A program made the position numbers and the translations under genes. DNA of 64,000 nucleotides from Desulfohalovibrio reitneri (GTDB lineage: Bacteria; Desulfobacterota; Desulfovibrionia; Desulfovibrionales; Desulfovibrionaceae): positions 1,747,501 through 1,811,500 of the forward strand of contig NZ_JOMJ01000003.1 in the NCBI RefSeq assembly GCF_000711295.1, written 5' to 3'. A model generated the notes under the pieces. The model was not told the DNA's origin. It saw only the letters and a list, made by a program, of their open reading frames with translations, and did no database searches. Shown piece by piece: positions 55,922 through 64,000 of the stretch (positions are counted from its first letter, which is position 1; the number at the start of each line of letters is the position of its first letter).

Positions 55922-57667
55922 GTGTCCGAAACCATCGCCCACGCGTTCGCCCCTGTGGAGAAAGACGGCCGTCCGCCCTCTCCGCCGCCCGGCTGGGGCA
56001 AGGCGACCGCCCTGGGCCTGCAGCACGTGCTGCTGGTTTTCGGCACCATCGCCCTGCTGCCTTCCCTGCTTGGCCACGCGCACGATTTGTCCGGAGCCCA
56101 GGTCAACCTGCTCTTCTTCGCCACAGCCCTGGGCGCGGCCCTGGCCACCGGCCTGCAGCTTCTGCGCGGGCGGAGCATCGGCCTGGGCGGGCTGATGTTC
56201 ATGGCCACGGCCGGGGCCTTCCTGCCCGCGGCCCACGACGCCATCGACCTGGGGGGGCTGCCCCTGCTCTTCTCCCTGGGGCTGGCGGCCGCGCCGCTGC
56301 AGGCGGTCTACGCCATGTTCCTGCACCGGTTGCGCCACGTCATCACCCCGGCCGTGGGCGGGGTGGTCATCATGCTGGCCGTGACCGGGCTGCTCAAGGA
56401 CTCCACCATCATCTGGACCGGGGACATGGAGGTGGCCGGGACCGAGGCCGCCCTGCGGCTGGGCGTGGGCGGCGCGGCACTGGCGGCCATGCTCTTTTCC
56501 GAATGGCTGGGCGGAAGGATTCTGCGGCCGTGGAGCCTGCTCTTCGGGCTGGTCGTGGGCACGCTGCTGGCCTGGCCAGCCGGACTGCTGGACCTGGCTC
56601 CCGTGGCCAAGGCGGCGCCGATGGGCCTGCCCTCGGTTGGTCCCGGACTAGACTTTGGCTGGAACACGGCCCAGCACGGAGCGCTGCTGGTCAGCTTCCT
56701 GACCGCCTCGCTGGTCACGGGGGTGAAGTACACCGGCGACGCCATGGCCCTGCAGAAAACCGCCGGCAACCGGCTGGATCACGAAGCCATCCAGGGCGGA
56801 CTGGTCTCGGCCAGCCTGGGCTCGGCCGCCTCCTCCCTGCTGGGCGGGCTGCCCATCACCTCCCACTCGCCCAACATCCCCCTGGTGGGCATGACCCGGC
56901 AGCACTCCCGCCGGGTGGGCATCGCCGGGGTGGCGCTCATGGCCGGGCTGTGCTTCTGCCCCAAGTTCCTGGCGTTCATGACCTGCATCCCCGGGCCGGT
57001 CATCGGCGCGGTGGGGGTGGTGCTGGTGGGCCACCTCTTCGCCACCGGGGCCATGTTGGCCGCCTCCCACGGCCTGCACTTCCGCAGCGGCCTCATCGTG
57101 GGGCTTTCCCTGGTCATGGGACTGGTGGTGCAGTCCGGGCTCTTCTTCCCCAACGCCTTCCCCGAATCCATCCAGCCCCTGACCGGCAACGGCTACGCCG
57201 TGGGCGGGCTGACAGCGGTCCTGCTCAGCCTGATCCACCACCTGCTTGTGGAGCGCTGGACCGTGATCCGCCTGCCCGCCCGCCTGGAAGGGACAAGGCG
57301 GCTGGCCGAGCACCTGGAGCGCATGGCCCGCAAGTACGGCCTGGACCAGCGCTCGCGCAACCGGCTGGAGCTGGCCTGCGAGGAGGTCTATTCCCACGTG
57401 GTCACGCACCTGCGCGAGGGCGGCGAGAGCGGCAAGCGGGCCGTGACGCTGGGCCTGCGGCCGGAGCCGGACCACGTGCAGGTGGAGATCGCCGGGCGGG
57501 CGCGGGTGGAGGACGTGGAGGAAATCGACCGCTGCGAGGTCAGCCCCGGCACCGAGGAGGACATGCACTGCCTGGGCCTGTATATGCTCCACAAGATCGC
57601 CCGGGACGTCCACCACATCCACATTTCCGGCTACGCCTTCGTCTCCTTCAAGGTGCCGGTGGACTAG
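55922..57667 (+). CDS. NCS2-type permease fused to an RsbW-like ATPase domain
   Basis: This protein of 581 residues. Residues about 25-440 are a xanthine/uracil permease-like domain with many membrane segments ([44 protein letters not shown]). Residues about 445-581 are a soluble HATPase domain of the anti-sigma-factor (RsbW/SpoIIAB) type: [33 protein letters not shown] carries the N-box-like Glu, and [16 protein letters not shown] replaces the G box. The GTG start lies 7 bases after the preceding gene. The fusion suggests a transporter that signals, or a transporter-like sensor. Confidence 0.85.
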   Translation: MSETIAHAFAPVEKDGRPPSPPPGWGKATALGLQHVLLVFGTIALLPSLLGHAHDLSGAQVNLLFFATALGAALATGLQLLRGRSIGLGGLMFMATAGAFLPAAHDAIDLGGLPLLFSLGLAAAPLQAVYAMFLHRLRHVITPAVGGVVIMLAVTGLLKDSTIIWTGDMEVAGTEAALRLGVGGAALAAMLFSEWLGGRILRPWSLLFGLVVGTLLAWPAGLLDLAPVAKAAPMGLPSVGPGLDFGWNTAQHGALLVSFLTASLVTGVKYTGDAMALQKTAGNRLDHEAIQGGLVSASLGSAASSLLGGLPITSHSPNIPLVGMTRQHSRRVGIAGVALMAGLCFCPKFLAFMTCIPGPVIGAVGVVLVGHLFATGAMLAASHGLHFRSGLIVGLSLVMGLVVQSGLFFPNAFPESIQPLTGNGYAVGGLTAVLLSLIHHLLVERWTVIRLPARLEGTRRLAEHLERMARKYGLDQRSRNRLELACEEVYSHVVTHLREGGESGKRAVTLGLRPEPDHVQVEIAGRARVEDVEEIDRCEVSPGTEEDMHCLGLYMLHKIARDVHHIHISGYAFVSFKVPVD

Positions 57668-58212
57668 GCGGGAGGGCCCGTCACTCCCCCAATGATTCCC
57701 TGAAAAAGGCGTCGAGCCGGTTGGCGAAGGCCTCCCGGTCGCGGTTGCTCAGCGGCGGCGGGCCGCCGGTCTCCACTCCGCAAAAAGGCGTCGAGCCGGT
57801 TGGCGAAGGCCTCCCGGTCGCGGTTGCTCAGCGGCGGCGGGCCGCCGGTCTCCACTCCGCTGTCGCGCAGCTCGGTGAGCAGGTTGCGCATGGTCAGATG
57901 GCCCTTGATGGTGTCGGCGGTGTAGAGTTCGCCTCTGGGGTTGAGGGCCAACGCGCCCGCCTCCACCACCTTGGCGGCCAGGGGGATGTCCGCGGTGACG
58001 ACCAAGTCGCCGGGCCGCGCCAGTTCGGCGATGGCCTCGTCCGCTTCGTCGATGCCCCGGCCCACCCGCATGGTGCGGATGTACTCCGAGACGGGGACGT
58101 GCAGGGGTTTGTTGGCCACCAGGGTCAACCCCACCCGCTTCCGTTCGGCGGCGCGGAAGAGGATTTCCTTGATGGGGTTGGGCAGGGCGTCCGCGTCTGC
58201 GTAAATGTGCAT
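57664..58212 (-). CDS. YaiI/YqxD-type DUF188 protein with duplication-altered C-terminus
   Basis: The present reading frame gives 182 residues. The first 144 or so match the DUF188 family ([57 protein letters not shown]), a NYN/PIN-like fold of unknown role. The end is abnormal: a perfect 79-bp tandem duplication (57703-57860) shifts the frame, giving an Arg/Pro-rich tail to 57664. Removing one copy restores [10 protein letters not shown] and a stop at 57681, giving the usual length of about 150 residues. AAGGAGCGCC precedes the ATG. Confidence 0.85.
   Translation of the reverse strand: MHIYADADALPNPIKEILFRAAERKRVGLTLVANKPLHVPVSEYIRTMRVGRGIDEADEAIAELARPGDLVVTADIPLAAKVVEAGALALNPRGELYTADTIKGHLTMRNLLTELRDSGVETGGPPPLSNRDREAFANRLDAFLRSGDRRPAAAEQPRPGGLRQPARRLFQGIIGGVTGPPA
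57703..57860. repeat. Perfect 79-bp tandem duplication
   Basis: 57703-57781 and 57782-57860 are identical. Each starts AAAAAGGCGTCGAGCCGG and ends GTCTCCACTCCGC. It lies inside the DUF188 gene, and 79 is not a multiple of three. Confidence 0.97.
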
Positions 58213-58338
58213 GGCGCTCCTTCGGTATGGATTGTCCGGCCCCGCCCTCATAGGGCAGGGCCGCACCGGGGTCCAGCCCCGGCTTGGGCCATTGGGATTT
58301 TCTTGCCTTTCCGGTCCCCTGTGGGGTAGGCGTACCCC

Positions 58339-58956
58339 GTGCCCAGATCAGCCCCCAACGCCCTGAACAAGCTCCTGGAGGGCAACCGGCGCTTCGTGGA
58401 CGGAACCCGCGTGCACGACGAGTTCCGCGAGGACCACCGCAACCTGACCTCCCCCCAGGACCCGGTGGCCGCCGTGCTCACCTGCGCCGACGCCCGCGTG
58501 CCCCCGCTGGAGCTGTTCGACCTGACCATCGGCGACCTCTTCGAGGTGCGAAACGCCGGGCATCTGGCCCGGGGCCCTTCGGTGGGCAGCCTGGAGTTCG
58601 CCGTCATCCACCTGGGCGTGCGGCTGGTGCTGGTGCTGGCCCACGACGACTGCGGCGCGGTCAAGGCCGCCCAGGCGGTCAAGGCGGGCGAGGCCGAGCC
58701 CCAGACCCCGGCCATCGGCTGCATCATGGAATCCATCGTGCCCCTGCTGGAAGGCCCCGGCGACACCGACCCATCCCTGGCCGCCGAGACCCTGGCCCTG
58801 GCCCAGCTGGAGCGCATCCGCGAAGTCAGCGACCCCATCCGCCGCGCCGAAGAGACCGGGGACGTCTGGCTGCTGGCGGCCCTGGTGGAACACCACGGCG
58901 GGCACGTCCGCCTGCTGACCCTGCCTCCGCGCGATCCCTCCCCCCGCACTCCCTGA
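58339..58956 (+). CDS. beta-class carbonic anhydrase
   Basis: This 205-residue zinc enzyme hydrates CO2. Zinc ligands are C49 (LTCADAR), H102 and C105 (AHDDCGAV), and the Asp-Arg dyad is D51/R53. The spacing follows the beta class. GTG is the start. It is short and cytoplasmic, without a signal peptide. It lies between the DUF188 gene (divergent) and the chemoreceptor. Confidence 0.92.
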   Translation: MPRSAPNALNKLLEGNRRFVDGTRVHDEFREDHRNLTSPQDPVAAVLTCADARVPPLELFDLTIGDLFEVRNAGHLARGPSVGSLEFAVIHLGVRLVLVLAHDDCGAVKAAQAVKAGEAEPQTPAIGCIMESIVPLLEGPGDTDPSLAAETLALAQLERIREVSDPIRRAEETGDVWLLAALVEHHGGHVRLLTLPPRDPSPRTP

Positions 58957-59086
58957 ACCTTGACCCCGCCCCACAAGCGGGGAATACTCGCGCCGTCGGA
59001 AAAATTATAATCCGGGCTTCCGCCCTGTCCGTCGGCGGGCCGGATTCGCCCGCCCGCTTCATCCGCGCGTCCGAGGGGGAAATCTC

Positions 59087-60784
59087 ATGCGCATCAAGAC
59101 CCGTGTATTTACTTTGGCCGCCGTCATCGTGGCGGCTTCGGCGGGAACCGCCCTGGCCTGCCTCGGCGGGGCCCCGTTCTGGCTGACCGCCGCGACGGCC
59201 GCCGTATCCGCCCTGGCCGCCATCCTGCTCGCCTTCCAGGCCGCCTCGCTCCTCTCCTCGGTGACAGCCCTGTCCTCCCGCGCTTCGGACCTGGCCAAGG
59301 GCAAGCGGGCCGAGGGCCTGGATGGTGACATGAACCACGAGCTCGGCGAACTGGCGGAAAGCCTGGACGCCATGGTCGAAGCCCTGTCCAAGGGACGGCG
59401 CGAGGCGGAGGAGCGGACCCGCGAGGCCGAGGAACGTGCCCAGCAGGCCGACCAGGCGCAGCGACAGGCCAAGGAGCAGGAGGAGACCTCGCGCAAGCTG
59501 GCCGACTCCCTGCACGATGCGGCCGGGCGGGCGGAAGAGATTTCCAACCGCGTGGGCGCGTCCGTGCAAGAGCTTTCCGGCGAGGTGGAGTCGGTCAACC
59601 AGGGCGTGCGGGTGACGAGCCAGCGCATGGAGGAGACGGCCACGGCCATGGAGGAGATGAACTCCACCGTGGCCGAGGTGGCCCGCAACGCCTCGGACGC
59701 CGCGGCCAACGCCCAGACCTCAAGCGAGAAGGCCTCCACCGGCGCGGAGGGCGTGCGCCGGGCCGTGACCTCCATCAAGCACGTGGAGGAGCGCATCATG
59801 GGGCTGCGCGAGACCATGCGCGACCTCGGCCAGCAGGCCGAATCCATCGGCCAGGTGCTGGGCGTCATCAACGACATCGCCGACCAGACCAACCTGCTCG
59901 CCCTCAACGCGGCCATCGAGGCCGCCCGCGCGGGCGAGGCGGGCAAGGGCTTCGCCGTGGTGGCCGACGAGGTGCGCAAGCTGGCGGAAAAGACCATGAC
60001 CGCCACGAAAGAGGTGGAGGGCGTCATCCAGACCATCCAGTCCTCCGCCCAGGAGAACGTGGAGGCGGTGGAAGCCGCCGCCCAGGACATCACCGACTCC
60101 ACCGAGGCGGCAGAGGAATCGGGGCGCTTCATGGAGGAGATCGTGGACATCGTGGGCCAGACCTCGGCCCAGGTGGACTCCATCGCCACCGCCTCCGAGG
60201 AGCAGTCCGCCGCCTCCGAGGAGATCAACCGCGCCCTGAGTGAAGTCACCCGCGTGGCCGGGGAGACCTCGGACGGCATGGAGCGCTCCGCCTCCGCCCT
60301 GGCGGAGATGGTCTCCCTGGTGGACGAGCTGGACGCCATGATCAAACGCATGGCCTCGGGCGAAGGCGAGGCCTCCGGCGACCTCTTCCAGTGGTCCGAC
60401 GAACTGGCCGTGGACATCGAAAAGATCGACAGCCAGCACAAGGTCCTTGTGGACCTCATCAACGAACTGAACCGGGCCATGCAGCGGCGCGAGGGCAAGG
60501 ACGTCATCCTGGACGTGGTGGACCGGCTCAAGAGCTACGTGCTGGAGCACTTCTCCACCGAAGAACGCCTTTTCGCTGAGCACGGCTATCCCGAGGCGGA
60601 TTCCCACAAGGAAGCGCACCGCAGGTTCGTGGAAAAGGTGGGCGAGTTCGAGGAGGACCTCAAGGCGGGCAAGGTCACCGTTACCATGGACGTCATGAAC
60701 TTCCTCAAGGACTGGCTGGTGAAGCACATCATGGGCGTGGACCAGCGCTACGCCCCCTTCCTGCGCCAGCGCGGCGTGCGCTGA
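59087..60784 (+). CDS. methyl-accepting chemotaxis protein with C-terminal haemerythrin domain (DcrH-like)
   Basis: This protein has 565 residues. Two adjacent N-terminal hydrophobic segments (about 7-52) leave almost no periplasmic sensor. A coiled-coil linker (85-140) and a methyl-accepting signalling domain follow, with the hairpin tip [24 protein letters not shown]. Residues about 430-565 form a haemerythrin domain: iron ligands in [29 protein letters not shown] and LVKHIMGVD. It should sense oxygen or redox state from inside the cell. DcrH of Desulfovibrio vulgaris has the same ending but a larger periplasmic part. Confidence 0.94.
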   Translation: MRIKTRVFTLAAVIVAASAGTALACLGGAPFWLTAATAAVSALAAILLAFQAASLLSSVTALSSRASDLAKGKRAEGLDGDMNHELGELAESLDAMVEALSKGRREAEERTREAEERAQQADQAQRQAKEQEETSRKLADSLHDAAGRAEEISNRVGASVQELSGEVESVNQGVRVTSQRMEETATAMEEMNSTVAEVARNASDAAANAQTSSEKASTGAEGVRRAVTSIKHVEERIMGLRETMRDLGQQAESIGQVLGVINDIADQTNLLALNAAIEAARAGEAGKGFAVVADEVRKLAEKTMTATKEVEGVIQTIQSSAQENVEAVEAAAQDITDSTEAAEESGRFMEEIVDIVGQTSAQVDSIATASEEQSAASEEINRALSEVTRVAGETSDGMERSASALAEMVSLVDELDAMIKRMASGEGEASGDLFQWSDELAVDIEKIDSQHKVLVDLINELNRAMQRREGKDVILDVVDRLKSYVLEHFSTEERLFAEHGYPEADSHKEAHRRFVEKVGEFEEDLKAGKVTVTMDVMNFLKDWLVKHIMGVDQRYAPFLRQRGVR

Positions 60785-60802
60785 ATACCGGCGCGGCCCG
60801 GC

Positions 60803-62227
60803 TCACACCAGGCTGAAGTCCTCGAAGAAGATGTCGCCCTCGGGCACGCCCAGGGCCTTCAACTGCTCGATCATGGCGTTCATCATATCCTGCGGCCCGC
60901 AGAGAAAGACCAGCTTGCCCCGCAGGCCGCCCTCCACGCGGCTGTCCGCGTACTCCGCCGTGAACCTCCCCTTCTCCGAGGACAGATACAGTTCGTAGTG
61001 GTGACCGCGCTCCTCCAGCCGCCTGAAACCGTGAAAGCGGCTGAGCACGGCCTCGCGGCGGATGTCCTTGTCGAAGCTGGCCTGTTCCGCGTCCCGGCAC
61101 ACGTAGAACATCGACACCCGGGGGCACCGCCAGGTGCGCACCAGCTCCGGATGGTGGCGGCGCAGAATCTCCGGGGCCTGGCCGTCCAGCAACCCTTCCT
61201 CCGAGTGCAGGGCCACATGCCACATGCCCAGAAACGGCGTGATGCCGATGCCCCCGGCGATGAACACGCAGTCTCGATGATCGAAGAGGAAGGGTTCGGA
61301 GAAACGGCCGTAAGGACCGTAGACCGTGACCTCGTCACCCTTGCCCAGCGCGTCCAGGGTGCTGGTGTAATCGCCCACCATGCGGATGCCCAGCTTGAAC
61401 CGAGCCTGCAGATTGTAGCCGCAGGCGATGGAGTACGGATGCGGCTCCGGCGGAATGCCCGGCTTGTCCACCACCAGGTAGACGAACTGCGAGGGCAGGA
61501 AGTCCATCATGCGGCCCTTTGGGGCGAAGGTGATGTCCAGCACGTCGCCGATGAGGTCCACGTGCTGCACCCGGTACCGGTAGCGCGGCCCGAAACGGGG
61601 ATAGAGCAAGCGGATGGAAACGAAAGAGGCCAGTCCCACGGCCAGCACTCCCCAGAACAGCCAGCGCAGCCCTGGATAGGCGGCCACGTCCGCGTCCACC
61701 AGCCAGACGTGCAGCCCCGCCAGCCCGATGACCAGCCCGAAGAACTCGTGGCTCTTCTTCCAGCGGTGGTAGGCCGGCCGCCACCAGAGGGTGAGCGCCA
61801 CCAGCAGGGCCATGAGCAGAAAGGCCACGGCCCCTGCGTTCTGTCCCCAGAGATAGCGGTCGCCCTGGGGAACGCGGAAAAGCAGCACGGACAGGAACGC
61901 TCCGCCATCCGGCAGCCGGTCCATGGCCAGGCAGAACGGGTGGATTGGGATAATGTAGAAGGCCCAGCGCCCCAGCTTGGAGTGGACCCGGTAGACCTTG
62001 TCCAGACCGCCCAGCCAGTGCTCCAGCGGCCGCCAACGGGTGGCCAGAAGCAGCGCCCAGCACATGAGGGTGGTGGAGGTCAGTGAAGCGGCCTTGGCCG
62101 GGTATTTCCAGGGGTTGTCGAACCAGTCCTGGTGCAGCCATTTGCCGGTCAGCCACACGGCCAGCACCAGCAGGGCTGTCAGGGCCGCCAGCCAGACGGC
62201 CCGGTTGGATCGCGCATAGTTCCGCAT
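60803..62227 (-). CDS. membrane ferric-reductase-like flavoprotein
   Basis: This protein of 474 residues. The N-terminal half has about six membrane helices with His pairs that could bind two haems (VYRVHSKLGRWAFYIIPIHPF and HEFFGLVIGLAGLHVW). The C-terminal half is a ferredoxin-reductase module: HPYSIACGYN (flavin), GGIGITPFLGMWH and LVFLCGPQDMMNAM (NAD(P)). It likely moves electrons from NAD(P)H across or into the membrane. The acceptor is unknown. It converges on the chemoreceptor gene with 18 bases between stops. Confidence 0.88.
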   Translation of the reverse strand: MRNYARSNRAVWLAALTALLVLAVWLTGKWLHQDWFDNPWKYPAKAASLTSTTLMCWALLLATRWRPLEHWLGGLDKVYRVHSKLGRWAFYIIPIHPFCLAMDRLPDGGAFLSVLLFRVPQGDRYLWGQNAGAVAFLLMALLVALTLWWRPAYHRWKKSHEFFGLVIGLAGLHVWLVDADVAAYPGLRWLFWGVLAVGLASFVSIRLLYPRFGPRYRYRVQHVDLIGDVLDITFAPKGRMMDFLPSQFVYLVVDKPGIPPEPHPYSIACGYNLQARFKLGIRMVGDYTSTLDALGKGDEVTVYGPYGRFSEPFLFDHRDCVFIAGGIGITPFLGMWHVALHSEEGLLDGQAPEILRRHHPELVRTWRCPRVSMFYVCRDAEQASFDKDIRREAVLSRFHGFRRLEERGHHYELYLSSEKGRFTAEYADSRVEGGLRGKLVFLCGPQDMMNAMIEQLKALGVPEGDIFFEDFSLV

Positions 62228-62285
62228 TGTGGCAGGTGTACCGGCAATGCCGCTCTACGGCAAGGCGGTGGAGCCCCTCCCCCGC

Positions 62286-63248
62286 TCAGGCCGTGCCCAG
62301 CAACACCAGGGTGTAGGCGATGTAGCCCATGAGCAGGAGTCCTCCCTCCATGCGGGTGATGCGTCCCAGCCCGCCAAAACGCCAGCCGAAGAGGAACAGC
62401 GCCGCTGTAAACAGCATGACCGCGGAACCGTCGCGGGCCAGAAACTCCGGCGACAGCCCCAGCGGCTCGATGCCCCCGGCCAACCCCACCACCGCCAGGG
62501 TGTTGAAGAGGTTGGAGCCCAGAACGTTGCCCAGCACCAGATCGCTCTCTCCCTTGCGCGCCGCTGCCAGGGAGGAGGCCAGCTCCGGCAGGGAGGTGCC
62601 CACGGCCACGATGGTCAGGCCGATGATCAGTTCTCCCACGCCAAGGTAGCGGGCCGCCTCCACCGCGCCCCAGACCAGCACGCGCGAGCCGCCGATGAGC
62701 AGGAGCAGCCCGGCCACAAGCCAGAACACCGCCCGGTTCAGCGGCATGCGCGTCAGGTTCTCCGCCTCCACGTCGTCGCGCAGGCTGTCGCCGCGCGAGC
62801 GCAGCCCGGCGAGGATCGTCCAGGCCATGAGTCCGGCGAACACAAGCAGCAGCGCGGTTGCGTCCGCCCTGGTGAGGGCGTTGTTGTAGCCCAGGAGGAT
62901 GAGGGCCAGGGCGGTGACGCCGAGGAGGATGGGAAGTTCCTTGCGCAGCACGCTGGAGTGCATGGTCAGCGGCCTGGCCAGAGCGGTGAGCCCCAGAATG
63001 AGGCCGATGTTGGCGATGTTGGAGCCGAAGCCGTTGCCCAGGGCCAAACCGGGATTGCCCTGGGAGGCGGCCAGGGCGGAGACCACTAGTTCCGGCGCGG
63101 AGGTGCCGAATCCCACCACCACCATGCCGATGAGCAGCGGCGACATGCCCGCGTGTCCAGCGGTGGCCGAAGCCCCGGCCACAAAGCGGTCCGCGCTGAA
63201 AACCAGGATGACGAGGCCCGCCAGGACGGCCACAAGCGGCAAGAACAT
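62286..63248 (-). CDS. calcium/sodium antiporter (CaCA family, YrbG-like)
   Basis: This 320-residue membrane protein has about ten helices with the two inverted alpha repeats: GFGTSAPELVVS with GNGFGSNIANIG, and AVGTSLPELASS with GNVLGSNLFNTL. Both key Glu are present, so it should exchange Ca2+ for Na+ or H+. It lies 31 bases downstream of the SLC13-type transporter gene in the same direction, so the two are probably co-transcribed. Confidence 0.94.
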   Translation of the reverse strand: MFLPLVAVLAGLVILVFSADRFVAGASATAGHAGMSPLLIGMVVVGFGTSAPELVVSALAASQGNPGLALGNGFGSNIANIGLILGLTALARPLTMHSSVLRKELPILLGVTALALILLGYNNALTRADATALLLVFAGLMAWTILAGLRSRGDSLRDDVEAENLTRMPLNRAVFWLVAGLLLLIGGSRVLVWGAVEAARYLGVGELIIGLTIVAVGTSLPELASSLAAARKGESDLVLGNVLGSNLFNTLAVVGLAGGIEPLGLSPEFLARDGSAVMLFTAALFLFGWRFGGLGRITRMEGGLLLMGYIAYTLVLLGTA

Positions 63249-63279
63249 GGAGCCTGCTCCGTTGCGTGTCTGTTGTGGT

Positions 63280-64000
63280 TCAGGAAACGGCCACGGCGTA
63301 CAGGGTCAGCAGGACAAGGAAGGCCAGGGAGAGCGGCGCGCCCGCCTTCATGAAGTCCGCGGCCCGGTAGCCGCCCGGCCCCATGTACAGGGCGTTGACC
63401 TGGTGGGTGGGCAGCATGAAGGAGTTGGAGGCCGCCAGGGCCACCACCAGGGCGGCTAGGCGCGGGTCCATGCCCAGGCCCGTGGCCATGTCCACGGCCA
63501 GGGGCACCAGCAGAACGGCCGCACCCACGTTGGAGACCACCAGGGTGAGCACCGTGGAGATGAGCCCCAGCAGGAAGAAGAACAGCCAGTCCGGCGGCTG
63601 CCCGGCCAGCCCCAACAGGGACGAGGCCAGCCAGGCCGCCGCGCCCGTGCGCTGCATGGCCACGCCCAGGGGGATGAGGCCCGCCAACAGAAAAACCGTG
63701 CGCCAGTCCACCCCCCTGTAGGCCTCCTCCATAGTCAGCACGCCTGTGAGCACCATGCCCAGCGCGCCCGTCATCAGGCTCACCGACAGCGGCAGGCCGG
63801 AGAAAATGACCAGCAGGGTGGCCAGGGCGAAGCAACTCACCGCGGCCAGGGCCTTGCGCGGGTGCAGCACCTCGAAGTCCAGCGATTGCACGAAGAGCAC
63901 GTCGCGCTTGGGCCGCATGGCCTTGAAGCTCTCCCACGCGCCGTGCATGAGCAGGGTGTCGCCCGGCCGCAGAACCATGCGGCCCAGCCCGGTGTAGTGC
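63280..64000 (-). CDS. C-terminal part of an SLC13/DASS-type transporter (truncated by window edge)
   Basis: The frame is open to the right edge, so the N-terminus lies beyond it. At least 239 residues are visible. First comes the end of a TrkA-C-like regulatory domain (LRPGDTLLMHGAWESFKAMR). Then the second half of a permease follows, with several membrane segments and ASNSFMLPTHQVNALYMGPGGY, the anion/Na binding region of the family. Internal TrkA-C domains are typical of large bacterial members that carry sulfate or carboxylates. Substrate is not determinable. Confidence 0.88.
   Translation of the reverse strand, partial: HYTGLGRMVLRPGDTLLMHGAWESFKAMRPKRDVLFVQSLDFEVLHPRKALAAVSCFALATLLVIFSGLPLSVSLMTGALGMVLTGVLTMEEAYRGVDWRTVFLLAGLIPLGVAMQRTGAAAWLASSLLGLAGQPPDWLFFFLLGLISTVLTLVVSNVGAAVLLVPLAVDMATGLGMDPRLAALVVALAASNSFMLPTHQVNALYMGPGGYRAADFMKAGAPLSLAFLVLLTLYAVAVS

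Overview
The window is GC-rich, densely coded bacterial chromosome. Its gene content fits a sulfate-reducing deltaproteobacterium of the Desulfovibrio type. This is an inference from several features together: a fused CobA-HemD sirohaem enzyme, rubrerythrin, a DcrH-like chemoreceptor ending in a haemerythrin domain, a sulfide-type Thi4 thiazole synthase, and the carboxynorspermidine route to polyamines. No phage, plasmid, insertion sequence or CRISPR array was seen.

Layout. 1-9.6 kb: a truncated gene, then a four-gene glycogen/trehalose operon (glgE, treS-maltokinase, glgB, treZ) in which treS-maltokinase carries an apparent one-base frameshift. 9.6-14.1 kb: a small unknown gene, a DUF1566 protein, an EAL-CBS-GGDEF cyclic-di-GMP protein preceded by a coupled 40-codon ORF, and tRNA-Thr(CGU). 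14.1-20.9 kb: the most unusual segment. It holds a CsgD-like regulator, a PilZ protein, two exported beta-rich proteins, a duplicated chaperone-like protein, a secretin and a lipoprotein. Two tandem structures that I read as cyclic-di-GMP-II riboswitches lie directly upstream of the likely major subunit. 21-28.6 kb: a CPBP protease, a sulfotransferase, rubrerythrin, a small two-component pair, TPP-riboswitch-controlled thi4, a family-4 uracil-DNA glycosylase and a methyltransferase. 28.8-38 kb: polyamine genes (speA, carboxynorspermidine dehydrogenase, nspC), interrupted by a kinase-like/universal-stress operon and an MFS transporter. 38-44.4 kb: an Ntn-hydrolase and a divergent pair of protein acetyltransferase (Pat type) and acetyl-CoA synthetase. 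44.9-54.6 kb: a MerR-like regulator, htpG, an AMMECR1 protein, purN, cobA-hemD and valS. 54.7-64 kb: a BPL_N protein, a permease-ATPase fusion, a DUF188 protein altered by a 79-bp tandem duplication, a beta-carbonic anhydrase, the haemerythrin chemoreceptor, a ferric-reductase-like flavoprotein, a Na/Ca exchanger and a truncated SLC13-type transporter.

How genes work together. GlgE, TreS-Mak and GlgB together convert trehalose through maltose and maltose-1-phosphate into branched alpha-glucan, and TreZ can release trehalose from modified glucan ends. The 11-21 kb region combines a cyclic-di-GMP metabolising enzyme, a PilZ receptor, riboswitches and a CsgD-like regulator around an export locus. 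That suggests a second-messenger-controlled surface fibre or secreted matrix that uses a secretin but has no local usher, ATPase or inner-membrane platform. Three diverged 251-255 bp repeats sit at the 3' ends of convergent genes and look like a dispersed repeat family.
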